Shown here one piece after another: positions 1 through 10,985 of a stretch of 64,000 nucleotides of DNA (positions are counted from its first letter, which is position 1; every line of letters starts with the position of its first letter). The notes beneath the pieces were generated by a model. The model was not told the origin of the DNA. It saw only the letters and a list, made by a program, of their open reading frames with translations, and made no database searches. This stretch comes from Chelonoidis abingdonii. Lineage: Eukaryota > Chordata > Testudines > Testudinidae. The stretch spans positions 63,622,334 through 63,686,333 of the forward strand of contig NC_133773.1 in the NCBI RefSeq assembly GCF_003597395.2, given 5' to 3'. The translations under genes and the position numbers were made by a program.

Positions 1-380
1 ACATTCAGTAAACTAATTTGCTAGAATATTCACAGGAAGTGAACAACAAGGGGCTCAACAAAGTCTAAGTAACTTCCATCTTTAATTCAAATAAATATTT
101 GCAGGTAATTTTGAAGAATTTTCACTGTTCCACTTAATATAATATGATAACATGCAGATCTTATGCCTTATCTTTTGGGGAATTTAGTTGCAGTTTCAAT
201 CTTTGATATAGCTGAATGAACATAAACCCATAGTATAAAGCAGGAAAGCTGCCTTTTGCACCAGTAGCAGCAGGGGTAAATTCTACTGGTTCAAATTGTT
301 GCTTTGCTTGTCTACATTAGAGGTTTACATCAATGCATTTAAGTTCACGTGTGAAATAAGGGCTAATTCCAAGTGCGGAC
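1..380. other. Unannotated AT-rich flank
   Basis: I see no gene or recognisable repeat here. The last eight bases (373-380, GTGCGGAC) are the left target duplication of the adjoining hAT element. Confidence 0.5.
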
Positions 381-1138
381 AAGGGTGAATAAAAATCAGT
401 GATTTTTTTTTAAATCAAGTCAAATTTTTTTCTTTAAATTGGATTTTTTTGATAAAATGCTTTTAGAGAAAAAACCTATCTAAAGATAATATATCTCAAT
501 TAAAACTATAACTCAGCGATCTCATCCTGGAATAGGGGTTATAAAATCTAATTCTATAGTGTGAGACAATATAATTATGTAATGTTTCAGAAAAGTTTTG
601 TAAATGAGTTCCAATAGTTCATGGATTAGGGATCCAATCTTATGGGGCTCTAGGGACTTCTGCATATATTATTTAGGTTAAACTTTCTATCTACCCAATG
701 GAACTCAGTACTCAGTTTAGAAGATACCATCAGAGATGCTTAGTTTTGCAGTTCTCAAACTGTGGATTTGTCTCTTCAAAGATAACATGCTTTTTAACAG
801 CAAAAATGTTTTTAAATAAATAAATATATAGAGGTGAGAAATAACAGATCTCAACCTTATTGTCCCTCTCTGTATCTTATGCCCTTAAAGTCAATGAACA
901 GAAAATTGTTGGGGGCGGAATAGATCTGGACAAAGAGAAGAAGTCTGGAGATAAATGTGAGAAGGAAGGGACAGGCAGTAGAAACAAAAGTGAAACTGTT
1001 TGAGCAGCATATTCCAGAAGTCTTGAGGTTTTTGGGTGTGGCCTTCACTGATTTGAGAGCTATCATACCATTCTCACTAGAAGGGAAAATCTATAATGGC
1101 AGCAGGCCATAAAAGAGACTGAGTTTGGGAATATTTTA

Positions 1139-1279
1139 ATGAATTTCCTCTACTTGTGGGTAAGAGGCATGCGTGCAAAATGCAAACAGTGCAACAAAGA
1201 AATGCAAGGCCTGATTGCCCAAATGAAACAACATCATGAGATGTGTTCCTTCTCAGGAGGAAGCTGCACTGAACATGAT
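1139..1279 (+). pseudogene. hAT transposase BED zinc-finger exon remnant
   Basis: The plus frame through 1160 reads VRGMRAKCKQCNKEMQ and continues to two adjacent histidines and a cysteine (…MKQHHEMC…). This is the C-x2-C … H-H pattern of a BED-type zinc finger, the DNA-binding N-terminus of many animal hAT transposases. It is followed by a serine/glycine-rich linker and an in-frame TAA at 1277-1279. In the family the finger lets the transposase recognise the transposon ends. Here the frame is closed, the downstream exon lies about 1.7 kb away beyond two inserted repeats, and no intact start is assured. It sits inside the 381-4144 hAT element and shares its strand with the second exon. Confidence 0.7.
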
Positions 1280-1599
1280 TAAAGGAACATGTCTGAACAT
1301 GCAGGATCTTCAGGTTGGTAAACTTCTTTATTTCATACTCCTTTCTTAAGGTCTGCCTGTCTTCCTTCTGGACTATTCTTGAATTCTCATGTTTGAGCAA
1401 AAAATATAGTTGTTACTCTATGATACTATCATTTTAGACGCAGTTGTGATAAAAAAATAAATAGCTGAAATAAGCAGACCTTCCTTTTACAATTTCACCT
1501 TTAAAGTAGTACTGTATTCACTGACACTCAATGAGCAATACTAAATGAACAGTATGGTAATAATAATTAAATAACTGCATTGACTTGTTGGTGTCACTA

Positions 1600-2585
1600 G
1601 GCATAACCCTAGGTAACTCAGGTGGGAGGAAGGCCACGAGTGTCGATGAAGCCCTCCTGTTTTAGGCCAAAGCGAACCAAAGCCCCTCCATGTTGAACTC
1701 TACTCGACCTTGTAATAAACGTCTGTCTCAGATCTGGACTTAGAGTTCAACATCTGAGTGTTTACTGAACCTCCCCCAAGCTTATACCTAGCTTGGATTT
1801 TATCTCGCTGCCACCAACTAGGACTATTTAGGGTTCCTAGTTACCCCGAGTCACCCCAACCTTTCCCTGGGGGACCCCCAAGACCCAGAACCCCTGGGTC
1901 TCCCTATCTCAACGGGAAAACAAGCTCTTCTCCCTTGTCTCCTCGTTATCTGCTCCCCCCTCCCTTTTCCCTGGGTGAGCCTGGGCGATGCAGTACTTAA
2001 CTCCTTGAAGGCAAAACAAAGAGGGAAATCACCCTCCCGCTGAGGCGATGCATTCAAATCTAGTAAAGCTAATATAAAGAGATTTTCCACCCCCCCTTCC
2101 TGTAGGCTTACCGGAGAAACCCCAAAACCTCAGCCAGTTTTTAAAAAAGAACTTTATATAAAAAGAAAGAAAATACAAAACAATATTACTGCATTAAGAG
2201 ATCAATACAGGCTCTTGCTTATAAGAAAATATGAATACACAGTCTGATTTAAAAGATAGCCAAATTAAACCAGTCCAGCACATCAACACACATGTAAATA
2301 CAACACAAAGCATATAACAGCCTATTTGCCTTGTTGCCTTTGTACTTACACTTCGTAGGAGAAATTAGAAAGAAATAGGAGTTAGCAGGAAAGTTGTTTC
2401 CTCCATAGCTGGGAGAAACAAAAGACCTAGAGTACACAATTCCCGCCCCTGACTTTTAAAAAATCCAGCTCTCTGATTGGTCCTTTGGTCAGGTGTTTGG
2501 TTCCCTTTGTTCACCCTTTACAGGTAAAAGAAATTTAACCCTTACCTTACCTGTCTACTTATGACAGACCTAGAAAGCTATCAGT
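1600..2585. repeat. Dispersed repeat inserted in the hAT intron
   Basis: The stretch from about 1718 (GTCTGTCTCAGATCTGGACT and onward to AAGCTTATAC) is closely matched at 63931-64000 at the other end of the window, so it is a dispersed family. The block has a GC-rich first half (1750-2110), then an A-rich tract with AAAGAAAG-type runs, and ends near TTATGACA. I believe I have seen it widely in turtle assemblies, but I cannot place it in a class. It could be LTR-derived. Boundaries are approximate. Confidence 0.5.
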
Positions 2586-2955
2586 TGCAGCACAGGTCAA
2601 ACCAGTCTAAAGCAGTAGTGATAAGGCCTCCATGTTGAAGGACAAGATAACTGGCAGAAGGAAAACTTACTAACGAGCTGCTGTGGCCAAGATTACTTAA
2701 TGCCCTGCACTTACGTAACTGCTACAGGGGGAGGAGGTGAGGGGGGAAGAAAGAAGAAAGAGAAAAAAAACTTATAAAAAGGGAAACGCCGCTTGTGTAG
2801 TGGTGCATGATTTGAGGCGTTCTTCTCCTTGCACCGCTTTGAAATCTCAAATAAACTTTCCTTGCTTCACCACCCTGGTGTGTGTTCATTGGCGCTACGC
2901 ACTCTGGGCAATGAACCACTGTTGCTTGCCTTGAGCATCCTCTGTGCCTGCAACA
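2586..2955 (+). repeat. Solo-LTR-like sequence
   Basis: The block starts TGCAGCAC and ends CTGCAACA. It contains a TATA-like TTATAAAAA at 2772-2780 and, about 75 bases on, an AATAAA polyadenylation signal at 2850-2855, followed by a GT-rich segment. That order (U3 promoter, short R, polyadenylation signal, U5 ending in CA) is typical of a retroviral LTR. No gag, pol or env sequence adjoins it. I could not see a target duplication, so the boundaries and the LTR call are tentative. It lies just upstream of the second hAT exon. Confidence 0.45.
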
Positions 2956-2971
2956 GACTTATTTTGTTTAG

Positions 2972-3420
2972 GAGAATCCAGGATTCTGAAGACTATCCAC
3001 TTTCAAGATCACCATCATTTTCTATAGTTTCAGAGTTATCTGCCAATGGTAGTGTTTCAGTCACATCATGTATATCACATAGCCACATTATATCACCTGC
3101 AGCAAAAAAATAAACAAAAAAAATATCTCCATCATCCTGAAACAACCATAGATAAGTTTATGAGAAGAACCAGCAGATTACAAAAAGTGTCCGATTTGTT
3201 TATGCAACAAACTCTCCTTTCCATATGACTGAGAACCCACACTTCATTAACATGGTTCAGTCATTAAGAAGGATACAGTCCACCTAACAGAGCAGATGTC
3301 ATGGGCAAATTTCTGGATAAAGTGTCTAAAAGAGAAATTGAGCAGTGTGCAAAAGGTCTAGAGGGTGAAATTGTTAACCTGAGTCTTGATGTATGGAGCA
3401 ATGTCCACAATGATCCTGTA
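2972..3420 (+). pseudogene. hAT transposase exon 2 remnant (first catalytic Asp region)
   Basis: A polypyrimidine tract with a TTTAG acceptor (2962-2971) precedes a plus frame reading RRIQDSEDYPLSRSPSF, which closes at TAA near 3111. The homology carries on after frame changes. One frame contains DKFMRRTSRLQKVSDLF, the next a segment with ENPHFINMVQSL, and the last (from about 3294) GKFLDKVSKREIEQCAKG then LSLDVWSNVHNDPV. The last motif matches the region around the first aspartate of the hAT DDE catalytic triad. At about 3421 the coding homology stops abruptly against a GC-rich repeat. It is a pseudogene with several frameshifts and stops and lacks the rest of the catalytic and dimerisation domains. 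Confidence 0.7.
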
Positions 3421-3785
3421 GGCATGCGGACTCACCCCTGCAGTTCCTCCTGCTGTTCGTCCTCAGGGAATTAGCTCTCCCAGCATCCGGAGCGCCCTCT
3501 GCAGGCTGGTGATCCACCTGTCCTCTGGCCCCATAGCCCTCCCAGGACCCTGGTGCCCCTTTCTCTGGTGCTGCCCCTGGCAGGAACCCCTCAATCTTAG
3601 AGTCTCCCCTCCCCAGGGAACCCCTACCCACTATTCCCACCACACCTCAATATCAGGCTAGTGCCAATCATCATCTAGCCCCCATGCCCTGAGGTAGACT
3701 GCAGTATCAGCCTACTCATCACTGGCAAGGTTGGTTTGGACCTGCTGCCTCTCTGGTGATGTTCTCCTCCTAATACAGCATGGCA
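3421..3785. repeat. GC-rich dispersed repeat truncating the hAT transposase
   Basis: Base composition changes sharply at about 3421, from the AT-rich transposon to C-rich sequence, and back at about 3785. I recall this block as a common chelonian repeat but cannot classify it. Open frames across it look like chance products of the GC content. Boundaries are approximate. Confidence 0.45.
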
Positions 3786-4144
3786 AGAAAATCCTCCAAA
3801 TATTAATGATTAACCTGTTGAATTGGAGATAGTTCACCTCCCAATGACTTCATGAATATCTGTTCAATTACCTTTGGTAAATGAAATAATCAAACAATCA
3901 TTCATTTTCTGATATAGCTGTAAAACTAATCTGAAAAGTTTTCAAAATAAATCACTTAAAAATGTATAGTGTGTACTTTCTAAAAGTGAAACTTACATCT
4001 ATCTCTGAGTTGTGAAGAATATGTATTAAGATTATAACAACCAACAAGAATGCACTTTTATGTAGAAATCCATGATTAAATCGAGTATTCCTGACTAGTG
4101 ATTTAAATAATAATTTAAATCAAATTGATTTAAAATCTACCCTG

Positions 4145-5467
4145 GTACAGACAAAACCTAAGAAGGGGTTTGTACTATACTAAACCTGTATTTCCAATCA
4201 GTATAACTTTGACAAAAAAAGGCTGACACTTTTTTGTTGATCTAAACTGCTTTGTCTAAATCTAATTTAACTGAATCTACTTCTATGTCTGTTTCACTCT
4301 TCATCCGTCTGTCCCTTGATGTCTAGAACATGAAAGATTATTTCATTACTACTACTGTTGTTGACTACTAATAGAGAGTCTTCTTTAGCTCAATAATAGA
4401 GGTAAACAAGAGGGCAACATTTTTGGGAGGGTTAAATTCCCTGGCACTTGCTGCTTTCCCCCTCACCGTCTGCATCCCCTCTGCCTGGCTTGGGAAGGGC
4501 TTGCCTGCCAAGCTGGGGCTGGGTTGTAGCAGCTTGACACAGGGAGGAGGCGGCCCCGGCTGAGTAGGGGCTGGTGCAAGTGATGACCTAGCGCTTCCCT
4601 GCCTCCGCTGCCTGCAGACTTTGGGTGTCAGTAGATCTAACCAGACACTGTCAGGTCCCCTTATCAGCCAGACACCTGGCACTCTATTTGCTATATGCTG
4701 GGTTGTTTTCTTATCCAAATTTCAGGTGTATCCAGATCCTGAATATTAATCCTTAATGGGCATTCCAATATGGGCAGATTAGCATTTTTTCTCCCTAAAT
4801 TTGTGATTGCTTATCCAAATCTGGAATGTTCACATTTTATTTGAGTTGTTTATATGAAATCTGCTTAGCTCTTCTTTAATAAGCAAAGCTAGCACTTGGA
4901 GATCAGAAGTTTCCTGGTTTACTTTTTAACTTAGATGGAGTCTTATAAATTCAGAATCATTTCAAAAGGCAGTGCTGTAGAAACTATACTCAACTTGTAT
5001 TACTGCATAGCCATAGAAAGTCACAGATGCTAGCTTCACAGCAGGCTTACCTATGCAGTAGACTGGCTATTGTGCAGCAGAAGCAAACATAAAACAAACC
5101 CTCCAGCTGTGTGGCAAGCAGTTATGGAGTTGCTGGGGAGGGAAAAAACTTATGTAAATGAGCTTCCTAGTGCCTGTGCTCCAAAAAGGCTGATTCTTTT
5201 GACAGTTTACTCACCTCCCTAGGCCACAGAGCTGTCTGGAATGACTTCCCTATTTAGACCCCCGGGAGAAATGGAACAATTCCAGGACAATCTCTGTCAT
5301 TTGTGAATGGTAAAGCGTTTCAGAAAGGATTGCTTTCCTGTAGTAGTGAACAAGAATTTTTTTTTAGAATAAGAAAAAGATATCTCTATATCTCCTCTCC
5401 CTCCTTCTCCTTCTGCTTCACTGCAGAGCATCTGCCTGGGCTTGAAGTACAATTTTAATGAAACTGT
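4145..5467. other. Unannotated stretch with a GC-rich block
   Basis: 4145-4152 is the right hAT target duplication. 4435-4690 is a GC-rich block (AGGAGGCGGCCCCGG core) in AT-rich surroundings and is probably another degraded repeat. The antisense open frame across 4368-4718 is low-complexity and has no recognisable domain. Nothing else is identifiable. Confidence 0.4.
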
Positions 5468-5760
5468 GGGTACGTCTTCACTACCGGCCGTATTGGCGGG
5501 TAGCAATCGATTTCTCAGGGATCAATATATCACGTCTCATCTAGACGCGATATATCAATCCCCGAACGAGCTCCTGTCGACTCCGGAACTCCACCAACAC
5601 GAACAGCGGTAGTGGAGTCGACGGGGGGGCCACAGATGTCGATCCCGTGCCGTGAGGACGGTAGGTAACTCGATCTAAGCTACTTCAACTTCAGCTATGC
5701 TATTCACATAGCTGAAGTTGCGTATCTTAGATCGATTTCCCCCCTAGAGTAGACTAGCCC
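5468..5760. mobile_element. PIF/Harbinger-type MITE with TGT target duplication
   Basis: Ends GGGTACGTCTTCAC and (reverse complement) GGGCTAGTCTACTC are imperfect inverted repeats. TGT flanks both sides (5465-5467 and 5761-5763). Internally the element is self-complementary: TAGACGCGATATATC near 5540 and the pair AACTTCAGCTATG / CATAGCTGAAGTT near 5690. It is CpG- and ATCGAT-rich. Its length (293 bp) and internal words match the copy at 20076-20369. It is non-autonomous and encodes nothing. Confidence 0.75.
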
Positions 5761-5763
5761 TGT

Positions 5764-8700
5764 GTGTGCTGCAACTCACTCATGTTGCTGAGCTGCTGCA
5801 ATAGAAAGCCCCTATTCAATTTACAAGTCTGAGGCCGTGGAAGACAGGCTCCTCTAAAGCAAAGATGAGCATTTCTTCCATCAATCTGGATTCCAGTTCT
5901 TTGTTCAATTTTATTCATGTCTGAGGGAGAAAAATCTACCGGCTTGTTTCTTTATCTGCAGCAGTTTTCTTTGTCAGGCTGAGTTGCCTGTTGACTATAA
6001 GAGCTTTAAACTAGCTGTGATTCAGGAATCCTCAACTGCCCTGTTAGGACAGTTTTTCAGCCCCTTGGCATACCCCGAGTGGCACAAAAGTTCTAGGGCA
6101 TAGGCCAGGCTCTTCTTCCTAGATGTACTTCTGTTGAGTTGATAAAGCTCTGATTTTAACTTCTGGGAAAATGGTTTTTCACAGTGCTGCATTTAGTCAT
6201 TTAATTTCTCAAATCTATTTAGCACAGTAACGACATATGTATCTAGTTATTTGAATTAAGGGTAGGTCATATTATCTGGTTGCAAACAGATACTGTACTG
6301 GAGCAAAAGTACCTGAGAAAGTGACTTTTTGAACACAGTACAAACTTGATTAGAAAAAAGAGCTTTAATGAGAAACATTTTGAAGCCTGTGCAGCATTTA
6401 CTAGCCCCCTAGAACCTTTAAAAGTAATGGGTATTGACGCAGAGAGAGAACAGAAGGGGTCATAAGGAATGAAGTTGGGGCACTGTGCACTTTAATTTTA
6501 AGATGCAAAATCAGTGACAACTTTTTATTAGATATTAATGACAACTTGCACTAGTCTCTTTATTTCCAGTATTAAACTTTTTGAAATCAATGGGAGGCTT
6601 TCCTGAACTGGAACTGCAGGATTCGGTTTATACTGTAGTAAAATATTGGTACAATTCATCTCCATCTGAATCTTCAGTGTGGTGATGAGTAATATTTTAT
6701 TTGTTATTCAAACGTTGAGTGAATACTTAAAAGATTTAAGAGCCCATAGTTCCAAATCTTCTCAGAGAGAATATTGCTTGTATTTTTCAATTATGTGAGC
6801 TGACAATCTTTAGTTTCTACTGATACCTTTATGTAGAAGAAATAAATTATATTGATAAAAGTTAGTTAGTGCTCCCTATTCAAATACACTGGAATAGTTT
6901 ACCCTTCAAAATGGATGGTATTAATACAAGGATCTAAATGGACAGCAGTGATGATGAGAGAGTTCTAATGCCTCATGTACTCAGTCTGTTTTAATTGATA
7001 AAGATAAATCTCTACATCTTATTGCATTTTATAAACATATAACAACCTAAAATCCTGGATTTTCACTATCCCATCTCTCAGTGGAACATAAAATCTGTGC
7101 ATGCCTGTTTAAAATGGCAAAAATATTGAAGTAGAGAATGTATGTATTGTTTGTCTGTACTAATGCCAGCAATTGTTAGGAAGACAAAAATATGTCATAA
7201 TGCTAAAATATAAAATAAAATACAACCCTCACACAAAACCCAAGAATGACACTGTTCTTCAACTCCAGAAGGTGGCAGCAAATGATTTGAAAGGGACAAA
7301 GTCATTGCCTTGCTTGCCAGTTGTCTATATTGTTCATGTTTCTTTTACATTATTACCGTTGTCTAAGCTTTACCTGAAATGCATGTTAATATCAGTTCTC
7401 GGTGTTTTCATATTCTAAAAAGAAGAGAGAAGACTTTTTTTAAAAAATACTTCTGATTTCAGGCCTCTTTGTGTGACTAGTATAAAAAAAAATCTATATA
7501 ATTTACATAGGAGATTTGAATATAAAGTTCAGAATTCGCAGGACTGAGGGATTGAAAATGTGTCTGTCAAAGTATAAAGTAGTAGTTAGTTCCAGAACTG
7601 CATGTGTTACTCAGGCAAAACTCCCATCGATATATGTAAATTACATTGAGATGAATGGGATTTTTGCCTAAAGACTGCAGGATCCAAACACAAATGTAAA
7701 TGTATTTTAAAGGTCTTGCTTATTTTTAAATTATGAAAACACAATGGAAACTAAATGCAGAAGCATAATGGAAGCATGTCAGCTTCATTACTAGATAGTG
7801 TATACTTTAAAATTAGGCATTGAACAATGGCTTGAGTCCTGAGACTTCTGATGTTATACCAAAGTAATTGAGATTCTTTTCTCTGAAGTTAATCAGGTGT
7901 TTTTACATGGATCATTGACAAAAAAACTGTTCCAGGTGATTCCAGAAACTACACTGATGAAACTAAAATAAACAGACCTGAAGTATTTAGGAATTCTGTT
8001 GCTCAAACGTTTGTGAATCACCATCGATGTCTGATAGCAGAAAGAGAGAAACTTTTAAGGCCAGAAAAAAAAAAAAAATACAGTGATGCATCATCAATAC
8101 AATAATTCAAATCTGCAAAGGAGTGTTACAACCAGAATGCAATCTGCTGTGATGATTATTTTTAGATGTGTATTGACTTAGAGACTCTGATCCTACCACT
8201 CTTGCTCGTGTAATTAAATACAGCTACTTATGAAAGTTACTTGTGAGAGTAAGAATTGCAGGATCAGATCCAGTATTTTGTCAGAACAATGATACAGATT
8301 GTAACTTTTCACTTCGTATATCATAAGTCAAACAATGTGTGTTGGACAGAGCAGTGTTTAATTTTCTTTGATATATTATTTCCTTATGGTGAAAGTTAAC
8401 CTGAAATGAGATTTAAGATTCACAAACTATTTAAGTAGCTGCATATTTCTAACTGTATAAAGTGATTTTTGTTGTTGTATGACTTGAATCTTAAAGATAT
8501 TCTGATTTAACTTTAATTCCATAGCCAATTATCCAACTATTTTTTCAAATATAAATAAATTTAAAATCCCTAAATCCTATTCACTCAGTAACTTTTTTCA
8601 CAACAATCAAATATACAGCATTATACTCTCTGTCCTCTTCCTGCATCATATAAAATAACCCTTCCTCTATAACACATCAGATTTTAGAAATCCATTCTCG

Positions 8701-8916
8701 CAGAATATATACAACCTTGATATATTACACTTACCTTCCTTTTCATTTGACGTATAAGAACATTGCAGCATCGTTCCTGAAGACAAATATTTGTGTGGTA
8801 TGTTAAATAGAACTACACATAATCTCATGTCTGTGTTATTGTAATACTTTGTATTGAAACTCGTGTCTTAGTATGTTTTAAGCTTTATAATTTTCATGAG
8901 GTAGCTAAGCATTATG
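5764..8916. other. Unannotated AT-rich stretch
   Basis: No gene or sizeable repeat is recognised. 7613-7669 is a short imperfect palindrome (CAGGCAAAACTCCCAT and its partner ATGGGATTTTTGCCT), one of the recurrent small hairpins of this window. Confidence 0.4.
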
Positions 8917-8985
8917 GGCTTGATCCAAAACCCATTTAACTCAATGGAAAGATTCCCATTGAGTTCAAAGTCTTTGGATCAAGCC
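8917..8985. repeat. Short palindromic repeat
   Basis: GGCTTGATCCAAA at the left pairs with TTTGGATCAAGCC at the right, and AACTCAATGG pairs with CCATTGAGTT around a small centre. This is one of several related hairpins with a TCAATGG core in the window. Confidence 0.65.
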
Positions 8986-9115
8986 TTATTATCATATCTA
9001 ATTTGTAGATGGATAAATTGAGGCATAGAGAGGTTAAGTTACTAGCATGAGGTGATACATATGAATCAGTGGCAAAGATGGGACTATAACTCAGATGTTC
9101 TATCTGTCACTAGAT
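8986..9115 (-). repeat. MIR-type SINE fragment
   Basis: GATAAATTGAGGCATAGAGA then GGTTAAGTTACT, followed by a diverged GTGGCAAAGATGGGACT block, match the core of MIR elements read on the minus strand. It is old and diverged. Confidence 0.6.
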
Positions 9116-9886
9116 CTTAATAGGGATTCCACCTATTTCAGTATTTAAAGGTGTGAGCACTTCCGAACATTTCAGCAGCGTGATTTCTTTCAAGAAAAAT
9201 GCAGGGAAAGTATTGCTCTGTTAATGTCTTTGCAGCCTATACAAAAAACTTGTAATGGGTTCTTTTCACTAGAAAAAAAAAAAACAAAAAACACACCACT
9301 ACAAAAGTGTCTAAGGGCTTGATTCTGATTCTTTAGGCATCTGTTTACCTGAGTGGGAGTTTAGGTGTGAAAATATAACAAGAAGGTCTTGAGTATGAAA
9401 CAGGATCCAGTCTCCATTTGAACCAGTAATGAAGTCCCTTCAGCAATACCTAGGTGTTAACTCCCTTCTCTGAGGTTCTCTGTTTGGTGATCCCCTATGG
9501 ATCCCTGATTTTCACCCTGTGACCCTCACACCCATCTGTTCTCTCATTAGTTGTCCCCTAGAATTGTTTAGGATCTGGGTCAGGGAGCCGTTAGCACCTA
9601 TTGGGAAGCTGGGGATGGGTGAGCACAAGCATGCCCACAGCTAACTCCCTGAACTCTGTCCTAGTTTCCTTAATAATCCTTTTCTGAGGTGAGATCCATG
9701 TCAAAATTTAGTTGAATTACAAAATGGCATTTTGAGTGAATTATTATCTCTTCCTTTTTCTATCACAGAATTCCAGAAGCAATAATACCGTATCCTTTTA
9801 TTCTTCAGTTATTTTGAGTAAATGTCATTCATTCTCAAAGAAAGGTTTGTCCGGACTATGAGCAGTATTTAACGACTGACCTAGAT
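9116..9886. other. Unannotated stretch
   Basis: Nothing supportable as a gene. There is an A-rich run near 9273-9295. Confidence 0.4.
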
Positions 9887-10985
9887 AAAAGCGACAAAGA
9901 GTCCTGTGTCACCTTATAGACTAACAGAGGTATTGGAGCATAAGCTTTCGTGGGTGAATACTCACTTCCTCAAACACGTGTGGTGGAAATTTCCAGAGGC
10001 TGGTATAAATATGCAGGCAAGAATCAGTCTAGAGATAACGACGTTAGTTCAGTCAGGGAGGATGTGGCCCTTTTCTAGCAGTTGAGGTGTGAACACCTAG
10101 GGAGGAGAAACTGCTTTTGTAGTTGGCTAGCCATTCAGTCTTTGTTTAATCCTGAGCTGATGGGGTCAAATTTGCAAATAAACTGAAGTTCAGCAGTTTC
10201 TCTTTCTTTGCCCTGCAGGATGACCACCTTAAGATCTGTTATAGTGTGGTCAGGGAGATTGAAGTGTTCTCCTACTGGTTTTTGTATATTGCCATTCCTA
10301 ATATCTCACTTGTGTCCATTTATCCTTTTACGTAGGGACTGTCCAGTTTGGCCGATGTACATAGCAGAGGGACATTGCTAGCGCATGATGGCGTATATTA
10401 CATTGGTGGACGTGCAGATGAATGAACCGGTGATGTTGTGGCTGATCTGGTTAGGTCCTGTGATGATGTTGCTGGTGTAAATATTTGGGCAGAGTTGGCA
10501 TCGAGGTTTGTTGTATGGATTGGTTCCTGAGTTAGTTACTATGGTGCAGTGTGTGGTTGCTGATGAGAATCTGCTTAAGGTTGGCAGGTTGTCTGTGGGC
10601 GAGCACTGGCCTGCCTCCCAAGGCCTGTGAAAGTGTGGGATCATTGTCCAGGATGGGTTGTAGATCACTGACGATGCTTTGGAGAGGTTTTAGCTGAGGA
10701 CTGTAAGTGATGGCCAGTGGAGTTCTGTTGGTTTCTTTCTTGGGCTTGTCTTGCAGCAGGAGGCTTCTGGGTACATGTCTCGCTCTGTTGATTTGTTTCC
10801 TTATTTCCTTGTGTGGCTATTGTAGTTTTGAGAATGCTTGGTGAAGATCTTGTAGGTGTTGGCTGTCTGAGAGGTTGGAGCAAATGTGGTTATACTTCAG
10901 TGCTTGGCTGTAGACGATGGATTGAGTGATGTGTGTGGGATGGAAGCTGGAAGCATGAAGGTAGGCTTGTGTTTCAATAGGGTAC
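9887..10985 (-). mobile_element. Penelope-like retroelement, 5'-truncated and decayed
   Basis: Read on the minus strand, fragments run in the order of a PLE protein. First comes a reverse-transcriptase C-terminal segment with HLQDLHQAFSKLQ (10817-10930). Then comes a linker with NRARHV- and LLLQDKP-like words, and a cysteine-containing piece (CQLCPNIYTSNIITGPNQIS, within 10378-10668). Then comes the GIY-YIG endonuclease motif MYIGQTGQS near 10335-10372, now in another frame. The non-coding tail down to 9887 is the same 3' tail found at 20038, 30991, 37655 and 62700. In the family the reverse transcriptase copies the element's RNA and the endonuclease opens the target. The copy has stops and frame changes and is dead. 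I found no target duplication. Confidence 0.8.
9936..9973 (-). ncRNA. Hammerhead-like motif, decayed core
   Basis: The minus strand shows a stem-II hairpin (GTGAGT and ACCCAC around ATTC), then GAAA, then GCTTATGCTC, which can form the two-pair GC/GC third stem. The CTGANGA core box has mutated to TTGAGGA, so this copy should be inactive. Confidence 0.35.

Larger units (their letters stand above)
381..4144 (+). mobile_element. Degenerate hAT DNA transposon with nested insertions
   Basis: The left end AAGGGTGAAT aligns without gaps to the reverse complement of the right end (CAGGGTAGAT). Both ends continue into AT-rich sub-terminal sequence made of repeated ATTTAAATC-like words. The flanking 8-mers GTGCGGAC (373-380) and GTACAGAC (4145-4152) differ by two transitions, as expected for an aged 8-bp hAT target duplication. 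Inside are a BED-finger exon (1139-1279) and a second transposase exon (2972-3420), both plus strand and both broken. Foreign blocks at about 1600-2585, 2586-2955 and 3421-3785 interrupt it. The middle and C-terminal half of the transposase is missing, so the element cannot move by itself. The hAT assignment rests on the TSD length, the YAGGG-type terminus and the protein remnants together. Confidence 0.8.

Noticed and set aside
2586..2955. Complete endogenous retrovirus
   Set aside because: Only an LTR-like block is seen. No gag, pol or env homology occurs nearby and no paired LTR in the window.
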